From Bacteroidales bacterium (lineage in GTDB: Bacteria; Bacteroidota; Bacteroidia; Bacteroidales; VadinHA17): a DNA stretch of 6,286 nt. The position numbers were made by a program, and so were the translations under genes. The stretch covers positions 1-6,286 of the forward strand of contig JAOZKQ010000126.1 in the NCBI GenBank assembly GCA_029935275.1. The letters run 5' to 3'. Within the stretch, counting starts at the first letter, position 1, and every line of letters begins with the position of its first letter. A model generated the notes under the pieces. It was given only the letters and a program-made list of their open reading frames with translations. It searched no databases and was not told the DNA's origin. Shown piece after piece: positions 6,082 through 6,286 of this stretch.

Positions 6082-6130
6082 GCCCCGAAGTGGGCGAAAC
6101 CATTAGCCCGGGGTGAAGCCCAGGGAATGG
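6082..6130. repeat. GC-rich double hairpin of REP-like type
   Basis: Hairpin one (6082-6095) pairs GCCC with GGGC around a CGAAGT loop. Hairpin two (6100-6130) is a 31-nt imperfect hairpin: CCATT/AATGG outer stem, CCC/GGG middle stem, GGG/CCC inner stem and loop GTGAAG. Its GC content is strikingly above the surrounding AT-rich DNA. Paired GC-rich hairpins with 'CCCGGGGTGAAGCCCAGGG'-like cores resemble dispersed repeats I associate with Bacteroidota and related phyla, sometimes linked to REP-associated transposases. Copy number cannot be seen here. It could also help end transcription of the zinc-ribbon gene, though it lacks a T-run. Confidence 0.6.
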
Positions 6131-6147
6131 TGATGAACAGCAAGTTA

Positions 6148-6198
6148 GCGTTCCATGTAAGAAAGCTAAATTGAAAATAAAAAAATAATATGGAACGC
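6148..6198. repeat. 9-bp perfect inverted repeat with A-rich loop
   Basis: GCGTTCCAT (6148-6156) and ATGGAACGC (6190-6198) are exact reverse complements separated by 33 nt rich in A, and the pairing extends inward by a G-T wobble and a T-A pair. As RNA this would be a large-loop stem; as DNA it could be a recombination or protein-binding site. It belongs to the 6032-6240 element. Confidence 0.6.
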
Positions 6199-6257
6199 AA
6201 TTTAATAATACCCCGATATTATAGACACACACTAATTAGTCTCTTTATTTTAAAATC

Positions 6258-6286
6258 ATGGATTTAAGTTTAAAAGAAAAGTTGTT
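6258..6286 (+). CDS. Start of a rightward gene (first nine codons, truncated by window edge)
   Basis: ATG 6258 opens a frame reading MDLSLKEKL to the window edge. A run of Lys and Leu codons directly after an AT-rich leader is compatible with a gene start, and short-chain dehydrogenases in Bacteroidota often begin in a similar way. Nine residues cannot establish a family, so I give no function. The leader contains the palindrome ACTAATTAGT (6231-6240), part of the right end of the repeat element. An insertion there would therefore have affected this gene's promoter. Confidence 0.4.

Larger units (their letters stand above)
6032..6240. mobile_element. Candidate non-autonomous (MITE/REP-like) element with inverted ends
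   Basis: The left end TAATTAGTCTGTCCATAA (6032-6049) pairs imperfectly with the reverse complement of the right end, which reads TAATTAGTGTGTGTCTATAA from 6238. The similarity extends inward to a shared TCG, with about 19 of 24 positions matching plus a 2-nt gap. TAATTAGTCT also occurs as a perfect direct repeat at 6032-6041 and 6233-6242, which could be a target duplication around a 191-bp insert. The interior encodes no credible protein but holds a GC-rich double hairpin, a 9-bp inverted repeat and an ATAATA-CCCCGA-TATTAT hairpin (6205-6222). No transposase is present, so movement would need one elsewhere. The alternative is a structured non-coding RNA or regulatory region between two genes. 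Confidence 0.4.

Noticed and set aside
5910..6200. 96-codon minus-strand open frame across the zinc-ribbon gene end and the hairpin island
   Set aside because: It overlaps a well-supported gene antisense and is largely a translation of the GC-rich repeat; it has no recognisable domain or start signal.

Overview
The window is AT-rich chromosomal DNA from a member of the Bacteroidota, probably a marine or anaerobic Bacteroidales/Marinilabiliales-like lineage. The evidence is the low GC content, promoter candidates of the Bacteroidota type (TTTG, about 20 nt, then TAnnTTTG) and mostly Shine-Dalgarno-poor starts. The UvrA also has the altered first zinc module that I associate with this phylum, and the ECF sigma factor and SPFH protein look phylum-typical. 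The lineage call rests on recognition, not on a database search.

Left part, minus strand (1-3471). The window opens inside a leftward gene for an RgpF-like glycan-synthesis protein; only its first 112 codons are visible. It has a plausible promoter containing a small palindrome. An AT-rich gap of about 320 bp follows. Its one open frame ends in what looks like the C-terminal tail of an amidohydrolase, probably a gene remnant. Next is a complete uvrA, the damage-recognition ATPase of nucleotide excision repair, also reading leftward.

Middle (3472-4597). A 187-bp divergent intergenic region separates uvrA from a rightward ECF-type sigma-70 gene. That gene starts with GTG behind a strong Shine-Dalgarno sequence, unusual for this phylum. 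A 63-codon gene of unknown function follows 104 bp later, and a clear intrinsic terminator closes the unit.

Right part, plus strand (4598-6038). A good promoter candidate leads a three-gene set. It encodes a two-helix membrane-anchored SPFH/band-7 protein, a ribbon-helix-helix (Arc-type) DNA-binding protein 9 bp downstream, and a four-cysteine zinc-ribbon protein 105 bp further on. The first two are almost certainly co-transcribed. Together they could link a membrane scaffold to nucleic-acid binding, but no function is established by the sequence.

Right end (6032-6286). A segment of about 209 bp without a credible gene is bounded by inverted TAATTAGT-containing ends, which also form a 10-bp direct repeat. 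It contains a GC-rich double hairpin, a 9-bp inverted repeat with an A-rich loop and a small AT hairpin. It looks like a non-autonomous mobile (MITE/REP-like) element, with a structured RNA as the alternative. The first nine codons of another rightward gene start at 6258. No tRNA, rRNA, CRISPR array or full-length transposase gene is visible.
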